Notes under the pieces: generated by a model
Seen by the model: the letters and a program-made list of their open reading frames with translations, nothing else
What the model was told of the DNA's origin: nothing
Database searches by the model: none
NCBI GenBank assembly: GCA_949825045.1
Contig: OX463815.1
Coordinates: 21,197,231 to 21,261,230 of the forward strand
Source of the DNA: Argyresthia goedartella
Lineage: Eukaryota > Arthropoda > Insecta > Lepidoptera > Argyresthiidae
Reading direction: 5' to 3'
DNA length: 64,000 bases
Made by a program: the position numbers and the translations under genes
Shown: piece after piece, positions 10,615 through 21,819 of the stretch
How positions within the stretch are numbered: position 1 is the first letter of the stretch
How the letters are laid out: every line of letters starts with the position of its first letter

Positions 10615-10947
10615 GTCCACAACATCGTGGCATCATGAAACTGGACCCTAAGGGCACAGTGGGAACATTCCTGTGCTACAAAGCCAGGTGTAGATACCGA
10701 AGAATAATCAGATCCTCAAACACATGGTTTGAAAATGTCAAAATTTCCCTCCCTACAATGTTTCGGATGTAACGTTCCTTCTCCCTCCTCCTCCTTCTGT
10801 ACTTCTCTATGTTACGCACAGGATATAGAATACTACTGGGCAAGATTTCAATGTAGCTCATACAAAGATGAAATGATCCTATCCGAGGTCACAATTTGCG
10901 ACTGGTACAACTACTGCCGGGAAACAATAATGAAAAATGTATGGTAG
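10615..10947 (+). pseudogene. Merlin-type (IS1016-like) transposase relic
   Basis: A frame from about 10618 reads IMKLDPKGTVGTFLCYK, CRYRRIIRSSNTWFENVKIS and stops at 10772. The C...C...R...SWFE pattern is the N-terminal Zn-binding and flanking region of Merlin/IS1595-group transposases. After frameshifts, the segment to 10947 reads LSEVTICDWYNYCRETIMK, matching the conserved 'TV.DW.nfCRE' segment that follows. The DDE catalytic domain and terminal repeats are not seen. Confidence 0.6.
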
Positions 10948-11013
10948 TTAACGTTTATAAACATGTTGTAAGATCGTGGCCTGAGGAACAAAAACTATCG
11001 AAAACAGAGTGAA

Positions 11014-11231
11014 GTCACAAAACCTCTGCCATTACTGGAGTGCCAATTAGAAGTGTGTACAACATTAGAAAAGAGTACCAATTGAATTCAGAATTCATCT
11101 CGCCAAAAAAACAGGACCTAAGCCATGGACGAATAAATCATTCGTCCATGATTTTACTTAGTTATGTAAGAACAGATATGTTTCTGAAATTTGAAGGATC
11201 AGTATTAGGATCTAAGGCACAAGGGGGATAA
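11014..11231 (+). pseudogene. IS630-like transposase N-terminal HTH relic
   Basis: The frame reads KTSAITGVPIRSVYNIRKEY and NSEFISPKKQ. This resembles the helix-turn-helix and linker at the N-terminus of a common arthropod IS630/Tc1-superfamily transposase (TGVs..tv..i.kE....SPkK). The rest of the protein is lost. A hairpin (catggacgaat / attcgtccatg, 11124-11150) follows directly. A C-terminal relic of the same kind occurs near 47785-47890. Confidence 0.45.
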
Positions 11232-11337
11232 AGAAGACTAGTTTAATAAGAACCGAATGAACTTTTATTTTTATGACAACCGCTATTGCATGAAAAGTCC
11301 TAAACAATGAGGTACATCTGCTACCTACTACACTATT

Positions 11338-12063
11338 CTAACAACAGACACGTAAAACGTTTGGATATGCAACATTCAGACCAATTTTAAAACATAATTT
11401 ATGGAATTGGTCTTTACCTAACCCCTTGGTAAACAAATCAGCTAACTGCTCGTTAGTTAGTATATACTCTAACAGTAAGAGCCCCTCGCTAATCTTTTGT
11501 TTTACAAAATGATGCTTTAAATCAATATGTTTTAATCTCTTATTTTCACAGTTCTTAGCAACTTGAATGGCTGATTGATTATCAACATATATTTTAAAAT
11601 TTGCGTTATGCAACCTAAGCTAGATTTTGTATCCAACAGGCCTCAGCAACCCCTTTTCCCAAAGCTACATATTCTGACTCCGTCGATGAAAGCGATATGC
11701 ACTGCTGTTTTGCGTAACACCATGACACAGTGCATGCGTACACTTTCATAACAAATCCAGAAGTCGACTTCCTATCTGTTTTATCACCTGCCCAGTCAGC
11801 ATCGGTATAACCCAACAGTGGAGTGTCTTCATCATTCTGGAAAATCAATTTGTAATCGATGGTACCCTTTAAGTATCTCAAGATACGTTTCAGCGCCTTC
11901 CACAAGCCTTCACTTGGCGTAGACTGAAATCTTGACAGATATTTCATGGCATACCATATATCCGGCCTAGTCCCTAACATGGCGGCTGCCAATCAATCCT
12001 CTACACTTTTTAGTTATATTATCATCTTTTGACGTCTCCGAACTGAGTTCAATCCTTAATTCG
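11338..12063 (-). pseudogene. Copia RT C-terminus and RNase H
   Basis: Two overlapping minus frames (11992-11615 and 11613-11338) separated by a frameshift. The first reads GTRPDIWYAMKYLSRF, LKRILRYLKGTIDYKL, LLGYTDADWAGDKTDRKS and SSTESEYVAL: the conserved copia RT-to-RNase H segment with the RNase H catalytic Asp (TDADWAGD) and Glu (STESEYVAL). The second continues IYVDNQSAIQVAKN (third acidic residue), KHIDLKHHFVKQKI and LADLFTKGLGK. It ends in a stop near 11338, close to the normal C-terminus of copia polyproteins. Confidence 0.85.
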
Positions 12064-12068
12064 ATAGG

Positions 12069-12614
12069 TGTTCGATTCCAAATCGATATTCGATCGATGG
12101 TTTCTGAACGGCCATTTTGAATTTGACGTTAGCTGCCAACCTAGCAGTTTTTTGACAACTGACGGACGAAAGACCTCGCAATGTAAACGCGTTTTGGTTA
12201 GGGTATTGAAATTAAATCGCAGGCCATCTGGAATGTATTCGGGTTTCCCTCAGGATTGTTAATATAGCTGAGTGTGTTATTGTTTCTCGAACCAGATAAA
12301 GTTCGCATTTTCGTGCCCGATTGTTTTTACCACGTAACATAACCTGTGTTGGAACACTGTGCTCATTGAAACTGGCCCGCCAGTCATACCTGGTTGGCTG
12401 AAGAACCTGTCTACCAAGAAGAGCCTAGGGTGCACCCGGGCCTTGCAGAGAGACAGGAGGTTGACGGGACCGAAGCACAGACCAGGTTAGATCGACCCCA
12501 ATTAACTTCAGCTCGGTGAATCGCCGACGTTCACACTTCTTGGCAACTGATCTTTACGCTACCTCGTAGCTGATGGGCCCCTACGAGGTCATTAGGTGCT
12601 GAGAAGCCTGAACA
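12069..12614 (+). repeat. 5' LTR of BEL-I
   Basis: 546 bp, starts TGTTCGATTCC, ends GCCTGAACA. Two differences from 18795-19340 (agacctc/agccctc and gatcttta/gatcgtta). A TGG-starting PBS candidate follows at 12618 (TGGTAGTAGAGCGTGG). Confidence 0.95.
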
Positions 12615-12617
12615 CTT

Positions 12618-12633
12618 TGGTAGTAGAGCGTGG
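12618..12633 (+). promoter_or_regulatory. BEL-I primer-binding site candidate
   Basis: TGGTAGTAGAGCGTGG lies three bases inside the 5' LTR. The equivalent sequence occurs in BEL-II (23867 on, TGGTAGCAAGAGCGTGG) and BEL-III (minus, from 55679, TGGTAGCAGGCGCGG), so it is conserved between families. The primer tRNA is not identified. Confidence 0.6.
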
Positions 12634-13158
12634 CTTCCTGAGATTTGCAGCCGTCAAGGGCTCCAGGAAGGCACGATTTGGGACTATCAATCTGTAGGTA
12701 TAGGCGGTTATTAGGTAACTTGGTTGTTGTTCCTATATCCACATAGATTGGTAGTATTGTAAGCTATAGGTCTATTGCTGGTAGTAGATAGACAGATATT
12801 GAATTGAAAATTGCATTGAATTACCAGTTAGTCAATCTATTAGTGGTCTAGTAATGCTACTGAATGAATGTTTTGGTTAACATAGGTAGTTACATCTATT
12901 GATAGCAGGCTATTACATTGTTTTCAGTTTATAGCAATTTATAACTTGAACTAATATTGACTATCTGTGTGTGTTATAATGATAAAGGGAAACTAAATTG
13001 TATTTACAGAATTTATATAGATATAAAACTCGGTTCCTATTGTTTAAGGAAAACAACATTGTTTAAGTTGTGGTTTAGGGTTCCCTCGTTTGGGTTGTAG
13101 ACTGGAGGGTCCAATAAAATTGAGTTACTGCAAATTGTGAGTAAGTATCGTTCCGATC

Positions 13159-14870
13159 ATGTCGTTATCTGAAATACAGAAGGGTGTTTCTAAGGAACTC
13201 AGATGGTTTTCCTCCGCACACGGTCTGATAGACCGTTTAGATAGGCATGATGTGGTATTGGAGCGGTCTATGGACGTTAAGGAACGTTACAATAGGGTGC
13301 TCGAATTGTCCGCGCAGGCGGAATCAGTTGATGGTTGCGCACCTGACAGGCTGTCACGGTTGATAGGGGATGTCGACCAATGTATGGAGATGGCAGCTGC
13401 TATCACGCAGAAGGCTGCGGACATACGTAGACAGCGCGAGTCCAGCCATGGTGGTGACATTGAAGCACCTCTGCCGCTTCAGGGATCGGGGTCCAGGTTA
13501 CCTGCCATAACTATGCCTACTTTTGACGGCGTGTCCGGTGAATGGATGAGCTTCATCAATCTGTTCGACAGTTTGGTGCACATGCGATCGGACATTACCA
13601 AGTCTGTCAAGATGGCTCAGCTGGTGGCAGCATTGAGGGGTGAGCCTAGGGAGCTGGTCGCTCATTTGACAGTTACGGAGGGTAACTATGAAACGGCCAG
13701 GCAATTGTTGGTCAGACGTTACCATAACAAACGGAGGTTGGCCGATGCCCAACTGAACCGTTTGTTTAGTATCCCGGTTGTGAACAAGGTCGGGGCCATA
13801 CAGACGGAGGTTTTGAACCCATTGTTGTCCGTCACCAAGGCTCTAGAGAATCTTGGACTTCCGGTAGGTGAATGGTCGTACCTACTGTTGTACATTGTAC
13901 TTTCCCGCCTACCCGCTGACGTGCAGACTCGTTTCGAACAGTCTCACGGGAGGTCGGCCGAGGACCTGCCCGCCTTCTCCGACTTGGTCGGATTCTTGGA
14001 AGAGGAGGCTCGACGGGCAGAGAATTTGGGGTTGACGGTCACCCATCCTTCGGAGCCACAGAGAGCTGCCGGGAGCGCTGTGAGTAGGGGCCCTCCGACG
14101 AGGAAGGACCGCACCAACCGGCAGTCGTATGGGACTGTGAGTGAATTGACCCCACATGGTGAGACCTGCCCATGTTGTAGGCAGATTGGCCATGCTGTGG
14201 CCAATTGCAATAAGTTCGGGGAACTTAGGGTTCAGGGACGGCGCCGGATGGCCAAGCAGCGGAGCTGGTGTTTCCTGTGCCTCGGGCCACACATGGCTAG
14301 GGACTTCGCACACAAATGTGCGGATATTGTGGTGGGCCCCACAACAATCTGTTGTGCATGAACCGGTCCGGCCAACAGCCTCCACAGGGCCGTACTCAGG
14401 GTGACACGGCATGGGGCCCTGAGAATTCGTTTGCGACTCGGAGCGCAACTCAGGGGCCAACGTCCCCACGTGCACAGGGCAGTACCAGGGTGCAGGGCCG
14501 CACTCAGGACCATTACATGGGGGGCCCTGAGTTTTCGGTTGCGACTCAGCATCCGACCCAGCGGGACATTGGGTGTGTTGAGCAGGCCGTAACGGGCGGG
14601 TGTCATGGGACACCTTCGAGCTATGCGGGTGCGGTTCGGACGCCGCCTCAGTTGTCGCCCCGCTCGTCGCCTCGTCCTCGTCGGTCACATGTGATGTCCC
14701 CCCCGCTCATGGAGCGGCCACGGTTGAATTCACGCCCACCCCCCTTTACGGGGAATCGTAGGTTGGGAATGGAACCGGCGCGTGGGCCATTTGTACAATG
14801 GGACCCTCTGGTGTATAGCTGCATACCTGATCGGTTACAGGCACAGTGGGGCCCCGGGGGTCCTCGCTAG
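13159..14870 (+). pseudogene. gag: BEL-I gag, frameshifted
   Basis: Starts ATG 13159 (MSLSEIQKGVSKELRWF). Residues about 115-260 form the DUF1759-type capsid-like region (ITMPTFDGVSGEWMSFINLF, LRGEPRELVAHLTVTEGNY, RRYHNKRRLADAQLNRLF). CCHC knuckles follow (CPCCRQIGHAVANC, CFLCLGPHMARD). A net 4-base loss relative to BEL-II around 14305-14315 shifts the frame, so the ATG frame stops at 14361 while the true frame continues to a TAG at 14868-14870. The C-terminal part is Gln/Pro/Arg-rich, reading GRTQDHYMGGPEFSVATQHP, present once here but duplicated in BEL-II. Gag packages element RNA. Confidence 0.9.
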
Positions 14871-17800
14871 GAATTTGCGGCCCAACCATTTGTTGCCCCC
14901 CAACCGGAGACGGTGGTGTTACCGATCGCCTCTGTGCTTGTTTGGGATTTGGCGGGCAACCCAACATACGTACGTGCGCCCTATTAGATTCTGGAGCTCA
15001 GGGCTGCATTGTATCGAATGATTTAGCAAAATGGTTGGGCCTCAAGGTAAATAGGTATAATAAATCAATACGGGGCGTGGGGAATGTTACGGTTACGAAT
15101 GTAGTTGGTCAATCGGTGATCACGTTCTCTCCACGTTATGACATTTTGACAAAAACATCCGTGCAAGCTTTAGTAATGACGCATGTCATGGGCAGACACC
15201 CCTTGGTGAAGTTGAATCCGGCCGTTCGATTCCTGACATCAGGACTCAAGTTGGCGGATCCCGATTTTGACACTCCAGCCCCGGTCGACCTGCTACTGGG
15301 AGCAGACGTTCTGGGTAGGTTTCTGTTGTCGGATCAGCGAGTTCTTCAGCCGGACGGGTTGATTGCTGTGGATACTAAGTTTGGTCACGTGATCATGGGT
15401 CCGGCATTGCCAATGGTTAGGCCTGCCGAGTCAGATGGCATACTTATTGGCTCAGCGTTGTCAGACGTTATCCAACGTTTCTGGGAGATAGAGGAACCTC
15501 CCACCGTTCGTCGAGTCGACGCAGACGAAGAAGAGTGCGAGTTGTTTTACCAGAATAGTACTGGTCGCCTTCGTTCTGGTCGTTTTGTAACTCGACTGCC
15601 TTTCAGGGCCGATCGACCGCCACTAGGAGAATCTAGGAAGATGGCTGAGACGAGATTGATGTCGATGGAGCGTAGGATGTCAAGGGACGCCGTATTTTAA
15701 CAAAAATATGTTGATTTCATGAGGGAGTATGAGTCGTTAGGACACATGTCGGTATCGGGTGTGGACTGGAGATCTGAGGATCATTGTTTCCTTCCACACC
15801 ATGCCGTCCTACGAACCCCTACCGGCAAGATTCGAGTTGTTTTTGATGGGTCAGCACCTACCTCGAACGGGATGTCCCTGAATCAGTGTCTACATTCGGG
15901 ACCCAAGTTGAGTCGTGATATTTCGGATATTCTCACGAGCTTTCGGAGGCACCAGATTGTATTTGTCGCAGACATTCGGATGATGTTTAGGCAAACGGTA
16001 ATTCATCCGGCTGACAGAAGGTATCAGTTGATACTTTGGCGTGAGTCCACGGCCGAGCCAGTCAAGGTCTATGAGTTAAACACGAACACGTATGGGTTAC
16101 GGTCTAGCCCGTATTTGTCGATGCGTACCCTGCGGGAGTTGGCGTCGCGTGACCGTGTGAGCTATCCTAGAGCCGCCGCTATCCTGGAGCAAGATTTGTA
16201 CGTCGATGACGTCTGCACAGGGGCAGCCAGTGTAGAGGAAGCTCTGGACCGACGTGACGAGCTTATTCAATTGCTGGAACGAGGCGGCTATGAACTACGT
16301 AAGTGGATGTCCAACTCCCCTGAGTTGATGGCTGGTCTCCCAGATGAGTTTCAACAAGACCCGCACGTTTTTGAGAATCCTGACAACCCTAACATGTTGT
16401 CAGTACTTGGAATTCAGTACCGGCCCGTCCATGATGAGTTTACCTATCGGGTGGTTTTAGAAACACCGAAGGCCTGGACGAAGCGGTCAGTACTGTCAAC
16501 GATTGCGAGAACGTTCGACCCGAATGGATGGATTTCTCCAGTCACCTTTGCTCTCAAATGTTTTATGCAAAGGCTATGGGCGGCTCAGTTGACCTGGGAC
16601 ACCCACCTCTCAGGTGATTTGTTGACTGATTGGACGCGAATGTTCACCTCGCTATCGGACATAAATAATGTATCGCTGCCGAGGAAATTGGTCCCTGCTG
16701 GGGATTACAGGGCAACCCTTCACGGGTTTTGTGATGCCTCTGAACGAGGGTTTGCGGCAGCGGTTTATTTGCGAACCGTCACCTCCACCGGGGAGGTCGA
16801 CGTGCGTTTGGTTTTGGCAAAAAGCAAGGTAGCGCCTATTCGGACAAGGATGACGATTCCAAAACTGGAACTGTCCGGGGCTGCTCTTTTGACCAAACTT
16901 TTGAATCACACTCTAACAGTGTTGCGTGGGTCAGTGGTTTTGGAGGATACGGTGTACGCTTGGACGGACAGCCAGATTGTTTTGTGCTGGCTGAAGGCTT
17001 CGGTCCATAACTTAGAGGTTTTTGTTGCGAACCGTGTCTCCCAGATTGTGTCGTCTGAGGTCCCACTGACCTGGAGACATGTACCAGGAGAATTGAACCC
17101 GTCTGATTGTGCATCCAGGGGATGTCAGGCTCCTGAACTCGTTAGACACCATTTGTGGTGGGGACCACCCTGGCTTGCCAAGAGAGAATCGGACTGGCCC
17201 CACAGAAATGTAGTAGTATCTTCGGATCATGGCCCCAGAGCGGTCGTGCATGTTACCCAGAAGGCTGAGGACCCTGACGCCGGGTTTCTGCTGGACCGGT
17301 ATAGCTCACTTGACAAGTTGATAAACGTGTCCACTTGGATTAGGAGATTCGCTCGAAATTGTCGTACTCCTCGCGATCAGCGAACGTTGAACCCTATTCT
17401 GACTCCGGCAGAGCGAAACGAGTCGCTATTGAATTTGGTCCGGTTGGTACAGTCCTCGAAGTTTGGGGCAGAATTGGAGATTATACGAAGTGGACGTTCG
17501 AAATTGAAGGGAGCCGTCGCGCGTCTCAACCCCTTTGTTGATTCGACCGGGTTACTTCGGGTAGGAGGAAGATTGCGCAATGCGAATCTGTTGTATTCGG
17601 CTCGTCACCCACTTCTGCTCCCCAAGGGGGGACAGTTAGTTGAATTGCTGGTGACTGATCGTCATATTAAAACGCGCATGCCGGCTGTAACGCGTTGTTG
17701 GCCACGCTCCAGCGGGAGTTTTGGATCTTATCTGCCCGCCGTGTCATACGGAACATCGTGTTTCGGTGCATGCCTTGTTATCGACTTAAGGCTGCCACGA

Positions 17801-18762
17801 TGCAACCTCTCATGGGGGACTTGCCCCCTGATCGTGTGAATGAGGTCAGACCGTTTTCAGGTGTTGGTACGGATTTTGCAGGACCGTTTATGGTGAAGAG
17901 TTCACGATTGCGTACCGCTAGGCAATACAAGGCGTACCTATGTGTGTTTGTTTGTTTATCCACCAAGGCGGTACATCTGGAGCTCGTTGCTGATCTCTCG
18001 ACAGAGGCTTTCATTGCTTGTTTGGATAGGTTTGTTTCTCGAAGGGGACTTCCAACTTTGATCCGCTCTGATAACGGCACTAACTACATCGGTGCGGAAC
18101 GATACTTACGAGAGATAGTCAACTTTTTGAATGTAAATAAAGTGGATATTGGAACGGCCCTCTCCCGTCGGGGTATACAGTGGACCTTCAGCCCACCGAT
18201 TTGCCCCCACTGGGGTGGGATTTTTGAGGCCGTAGTTAAGTCAGCTAAGACGCACTTGGGGCGTATAGTAGGTCAGACCGCGCTGACTTTTGAGGAGCTC
18301 GCGACATTGTTTTGTAAGATCGAGGCCGTTCTCAATTCGCGACCGTTGTGTCCACTCAGCTCGGATCCAAATGACCTGGAGGCTCTGACCCCAGGCCATT
18401 TCTTGATAGGACAGCCACTTAACGCGTTGCCCGAGCACCCCTTCGAGGGAGTGAAATTGTATCGGTTGTCAAGGTATCAGATGTTGCAGCAGTTTACTCA
18501 GAATTTCTGGAAGCGTTGGTCGCTCGAGTATCTGCATATCTTACAACAGCGCCTTAAGTGGACTGACAAAACTAGCCCCCCTAGTGTTGGTGACCTCGTT
18601 CTGGTTAAGGATGCTAACCTACCGCCACTACGTTGGCGCAGGGGGCGCATTGTTAACTTGTTCCCTGGCAAGGACGGGACCCCCCGGTCTGCAGAGGTTC
18701 TAGTAGGAGGCTCGGTTCTAAAACGAGCGGTAGCAACGTTGTCTCGGCTGCCCGTAGATTAG
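14871..18762 (+). pseudogene. pol: BEL-I pol, three lesions
   Basis: Follows gag after the in-frame TAG at 14868-14870. Domains in order: aspartic protease (LLDSGAQGCIVS), reverse transcriptase (ADIRMMFRQTVIHP, catalytic LYVDDVCTGAAS), RNase H (LHGFCDASERGFAAAV, AWTDSQIVLCWL), integrase zinc region and core (GVGTDFAGPF, SDNGTNYIGA, HWGGIFEAVVKSAK) and the DUF5641-type C-terminus ending PVD at 18762. Relative to BEL-II it has a 2-base gain at about 14970, a Lys-to-stop change at 15698-15700, and a one-base loss in an A run at about 17673. Each breaks the polyprotein, so it cannot encode active enzymes. Confidence 0.9.
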
Positions 18763-18794
18763 GGGACAGGTGGGTGCCTGTCCGGGCGGGTGAT

Positions 18795-19340
18795 TGTTCG
18801 ATTCCAAATCGATATTCGATCGATGGTTTCTGAACGGCCATTTTGAATTTGACGTTAGCTGCCAACCTAGCAGTTTTTTGACAACTGACGGACGAAAGCC
18901 CTCGCAATGTAAACGCGTTTTGGTTAGGGTATTGAAATTAAATCGCAGGCCATCTGGAATGTATTCGGGTTTCCCTCAGGATTGTTAATATAGCTGAGTG
19001 TGTTATTGTTTCTCGAACCAGATAAAGTTCGCATTTTCGTGCCCGATTGTTTTTACCACGTAACATAACCTGTGTTGGAACACTGTGCTCATTGAAACTG
19101 GCCCGCCAGTCATACCTGGTTGGCTGAAGAACCTGTCTACCAAGAAGAGCCTAGGGTGCACCCGGGCCTTGCAGAGAGACAGGAGGTTGACGGGACCGAA
19201 GCACAGACCAGGTTAGATCGACCCCAATTAACTTCAGCTCGGTGAATCGCCGACGTTCACACTTCTTGGCAACTGATCGTTACGCTACCTCGTAGCTGAT
19301 GGGCCCCTACGAGGTCATTAGGTGCTGAGAAGCCTGAACA
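18795..19340 (+). repeat. 3' LTR of BEL-I
   Basis: 546 bp, TGTTCGATTCC...GCCTGAACA, preceded by the G-rich tract gggcgggtgat that serves as polypurine tract. Followed by the atagg target duplication. Confidence 0.95.
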
Positions 19341-19345
19341 ATAGG

Positions 19346-20366
19346 TGTCGCTATTTTGTTGCAATTTTGCATATTATAATTTCTCAATATATCTTCTATA
19401 TAAGTATGCATCTACATATTCAAGCACATAAAACTTTTCATTGCTCTTGAAGTACAAACAGCAGTCCGCTTCACTTCGGTAAAACCCTTCCTTAACCATG
19501 AAGTCGTTAAATTTATTGTTCCACATCTTTGGTGATCATTTCAATCCATACAGTGATCTCTGTAGTTTAAGTACTCTATGGGAACTAGGAATTTCCCTCA
19601 TACCTTCTGGAATTTTAAGATACACCTCTTCTTCAATATCTCCGTAGAGAAAAGTACTCTTTACATCCATTTGTAGCATGCTTAATCCGTGTTTGTAAGC
19701 CATAGCCAAAAGTATTCGTTAGGTGGTAAGTTTCGCTACGGGTGCGTGTATTTCCGAGTGGTCGAAAGTAACCTCTTGTTGAAAACATCGGACTACAAAT
19801 CTTGCCTTATACTGCTGTTGGCCATACTCTCCTCTCTTTATTTTAAAAACCCATTTCGTATCAATAGTCTTCTTCCCCGCTAGTAATTCTGTCTCAATCC
19901 AACTTCCATTTCTTTCATATGGGGTCTTATTTGGTACCTTAGTAGGCCCGGTCCTGTTAATCACAAAAGCAGCTGTACTCACCGCTTCCACCCACAAAAT
20001 TTTGTCTAATACTGCTTCTTGTAACATTGTTCTTCCTGCTTCCACCATGGTGCGCATCTCTCTCTCCGCCCTTCCGTTCTGTTCAGGTGTATAGCTCACA
20101 GACGTTTGATGGGTGATATCCATTCTGGTTTAACAAATTAATACCTCTTTATTCATAAATTCCGTTCCATGGTCACTCCTTACCGTTTTAATTCTTTGAC
20201 CCGTCTCGTTTTCAAATTTATTTAATAATACTTCAATTTGCTCTTTTGTTTCAGACTTCTGTTTCAAAAAATATATAAACCGATAACTACTGTAATCATC
20301 TTTACACAACAAGAAGTATGCAGATCCACCCAGCGACCGCTGCTCCATAGGGCCACACAGGTCCAT
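19346..20366 (-). pseudogene. Copia integrase core and RT N-terminal half
   Basis: Minus frames 20366-20130 and 20123-19719 give the integrase DDE core (MDLCGPMEQRSLGG with the first Asp, VRSDHGTEFMNK with the second, SYTPEQNGRAEREMRT with the Glu) and then the start of RT (TIDTKWVFKIKRGEYGQ, QQYKARFVVRCF). From 19720 to 19346 the frame continues LQMDVKSTFLYGDIEEEVYL and LQRSLYGLK. The catalytic YVDD box reads EYVDAYLY, so its second Asp is lost. The BEL-I insertion point lies just beyond. Confidence 0.85.
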
Positions 20367-20435
20367 ATGGATCTTCTCGCCTGGGGCACCTGCCTGATTG
20401 GTGCTACTTTCAAAAGCTTGTCTGTGTTGTTTACC

Positions 20436-21056
20436 TTAAATGCAAGGTTCGCATTGTTCAGTCAGCCCTTCAACTTTTACATTATTTTTACATAATACAT
20501 TTTTCACCTGGCTGTAGTTCTGGTGGGCCAAAATACTGTGCCACTCGTTGACGCTTTTGGTGGTAGCCAAAGCTACATTTATATTGAATTTAAAATACAT
20601 TATAACAAGGTTCTCTTTGCGTGACGAAGTGCACGTAATCTGGCCACCCTTCACAAACTTATATTCTTCACTATTTGAGATCAACCTATAACCTTTGTCA
20701 ATAGCACAAATGACTGAAAATAAATTTACCCTCAGATCTGGCCCGTACAATAAATCTAACAGTACAGAATCAATATACTCACAGCCATTAAACGCCTTCA
20801 TTTCTATTGTGCAGATTCCACTTACTTTCAACTATTTACCATCTCCAATAGTAACCCATTTATTCTCAACCTCCTTAAATTCAGTGAAGAGACCCGTCGA
20901 CTGTCTCATCTGCTCATTGGCGCCTGTGTCCATAATAAACTCATAAGTGCAGTCCCCATTAATAATATAGGCCTTTGGAGCCTTATGGTTATACTTCGTC
21001 TGTTGTCTCGACCTGCAATCTTTAAAAATATGCCCTACCTTCCACAGAAATTACAT
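20436..21056 (-). pseudogene. Copia zinc knuckle, protease and integrase Zn domain
   Basis: Reading from about 21056: CNFCG, then VGHIFKDCRSR completes a CCHC knuckle (one-base deletion inside); FIMDTGANEQMR is the aspartic protease active-site motif; VKVSGICTIEMKAF and VLLDLLYGPDLRVNLFSV are the typical copia protease-to-integrase linker; WHSILAHQNYSQ and EQCEPC form the HHCC zinc finger of integrase. Several stops interrupt it. Part of this region (20684-20900) has a second copy at 21602-21818. Confidence 0.8.
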
Positions 21057-21601
21057 TAACTACAATACATATGTAGACATACTCACCATAGAAGGGCTAT
21101 TTCTTGCATATGACACTCCAACCCGAGACAAAAGTACTTAGATCATGTTGTCCTAAAGACAAAACTTAGATCAAAGAATCTTATAATTCAATCGACGTAA
21201 ATCGTCTAAACATCGATAAGTTTGTAGAGGAATTTAAATCCTATGATCTCTCCCTTTTATATCTGATAGAAGATCCCGAGGAAGCTTTAAATAACCTGAT
21301 AACCCTCTTGAAATCAGCTGCAAAATATAGCTCCTATAAATACTGTAAAATAATAAGAAAACCCTGGATGATGGTCTTCTTTGCTGCGTCAGAAACCGTG
21401 AAAATTTGCACAAACAAGTAAAAAATAACCCAGATAACACCATTCTATTGCTATTGACGCTATCGTAATTTTTGTAATTCACTCATTAAAAAGCTAAGAT
21501 GTAAATATGACAAGGTCTTATTAGTTTCTGCAGGTTCCAACAATAAAAAAATCTGGACTGCTATAAAATCCATATCGAATCTTGAAAAAATTAAAAGGTC
21601 A

Positions 21602-21818
21602 CCTATAACCTTTGTCAATAGCACAAATGACTGAAAATAAATTTACCCTCAGATCTGGCCCGTACAATACATCTAACAGTACAGAATCAATATACTCACA
21701 GCCATTAAACGCCTTCATTTCTATTGTGCAGATTCCACTTACTTTCAACTGTTTACCATCTCCAATAGTAACCCATTTATTCTCAACCTCCTTAAATTCA
21801 GTGAAGAGACCCGTCGAA
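21602..21818 (-). repeat. Pasted copia fragment inside the non-LTR element
   Basis: Matches 20684-20900 of the neighbouring copia element with only two differences seen. On the left the non-LTR frame reads NLEKIKR, on the right TSLINVLSEKN, which are normally adjacent, so the fragment is an insertion. No target duplication is visible; the right junction shares a few bases (gtcga/gtcaa) with the target, suggesting microhomology-mediated copying rather than retrotransposition. Confidence 0.8.
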
Positions 21819-21819
21819 C

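Larger units (their letters stand above)
12069..19340 (+). mobile_element. BEL/Pao retrotransposon BEL-I (young, frame-damaged)
   Basis: Complete element: 546-bp LTRs at both ends, TG...CA termini and a 5-bp target duplication atagg (12064-12068 and 19341-19345) inside the copia RT gene. The LTRs differ at only two positions by eye, indicating recent insertion. The body carries gag and pol in plus orientation but has four disabling lesions: a net -4 indel in the gag zinc-knuckle region (about 14305), a +2 indel before protease (about 14970), a nonsense codon in RT lead-in (15698-15700) and a one-base deletion in integrase (about 17673). Its body is nearly identical to BEL-II, its LTRs are not. 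Confidence 0.95.
11338..21060 (-). mobile_element. Ty1/copia retrotransposon, decayed, split by BEL-I
   Basis: Minus-strand order from the right: gag zinc knuckle (about 21010-21056), protease, integrase, reverse transcriptase, then a break at 19341/12068 where BEL-I is inserted, then RT end and RNase H down to 11338. The RNase H and integrase domains are in the copia order (integrase before RT). The 5' end is lost within the zinc knuckle next to a non-LTR element, and no clear LTR is visible at the left. Many stops and frameshifts make it inactive. Removing 12069-19345 restores contiguity. Confidence 0.85.

Noticed and set aside
13909..14688. Long minus-strand ORFs opposite BEL gag (also 25211-26113)
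   Set aside because: Antisense shadows of the GC-rich gag frame. Their Pro/Arg/Ser composition mirrors the sense codons and no known domain appears.
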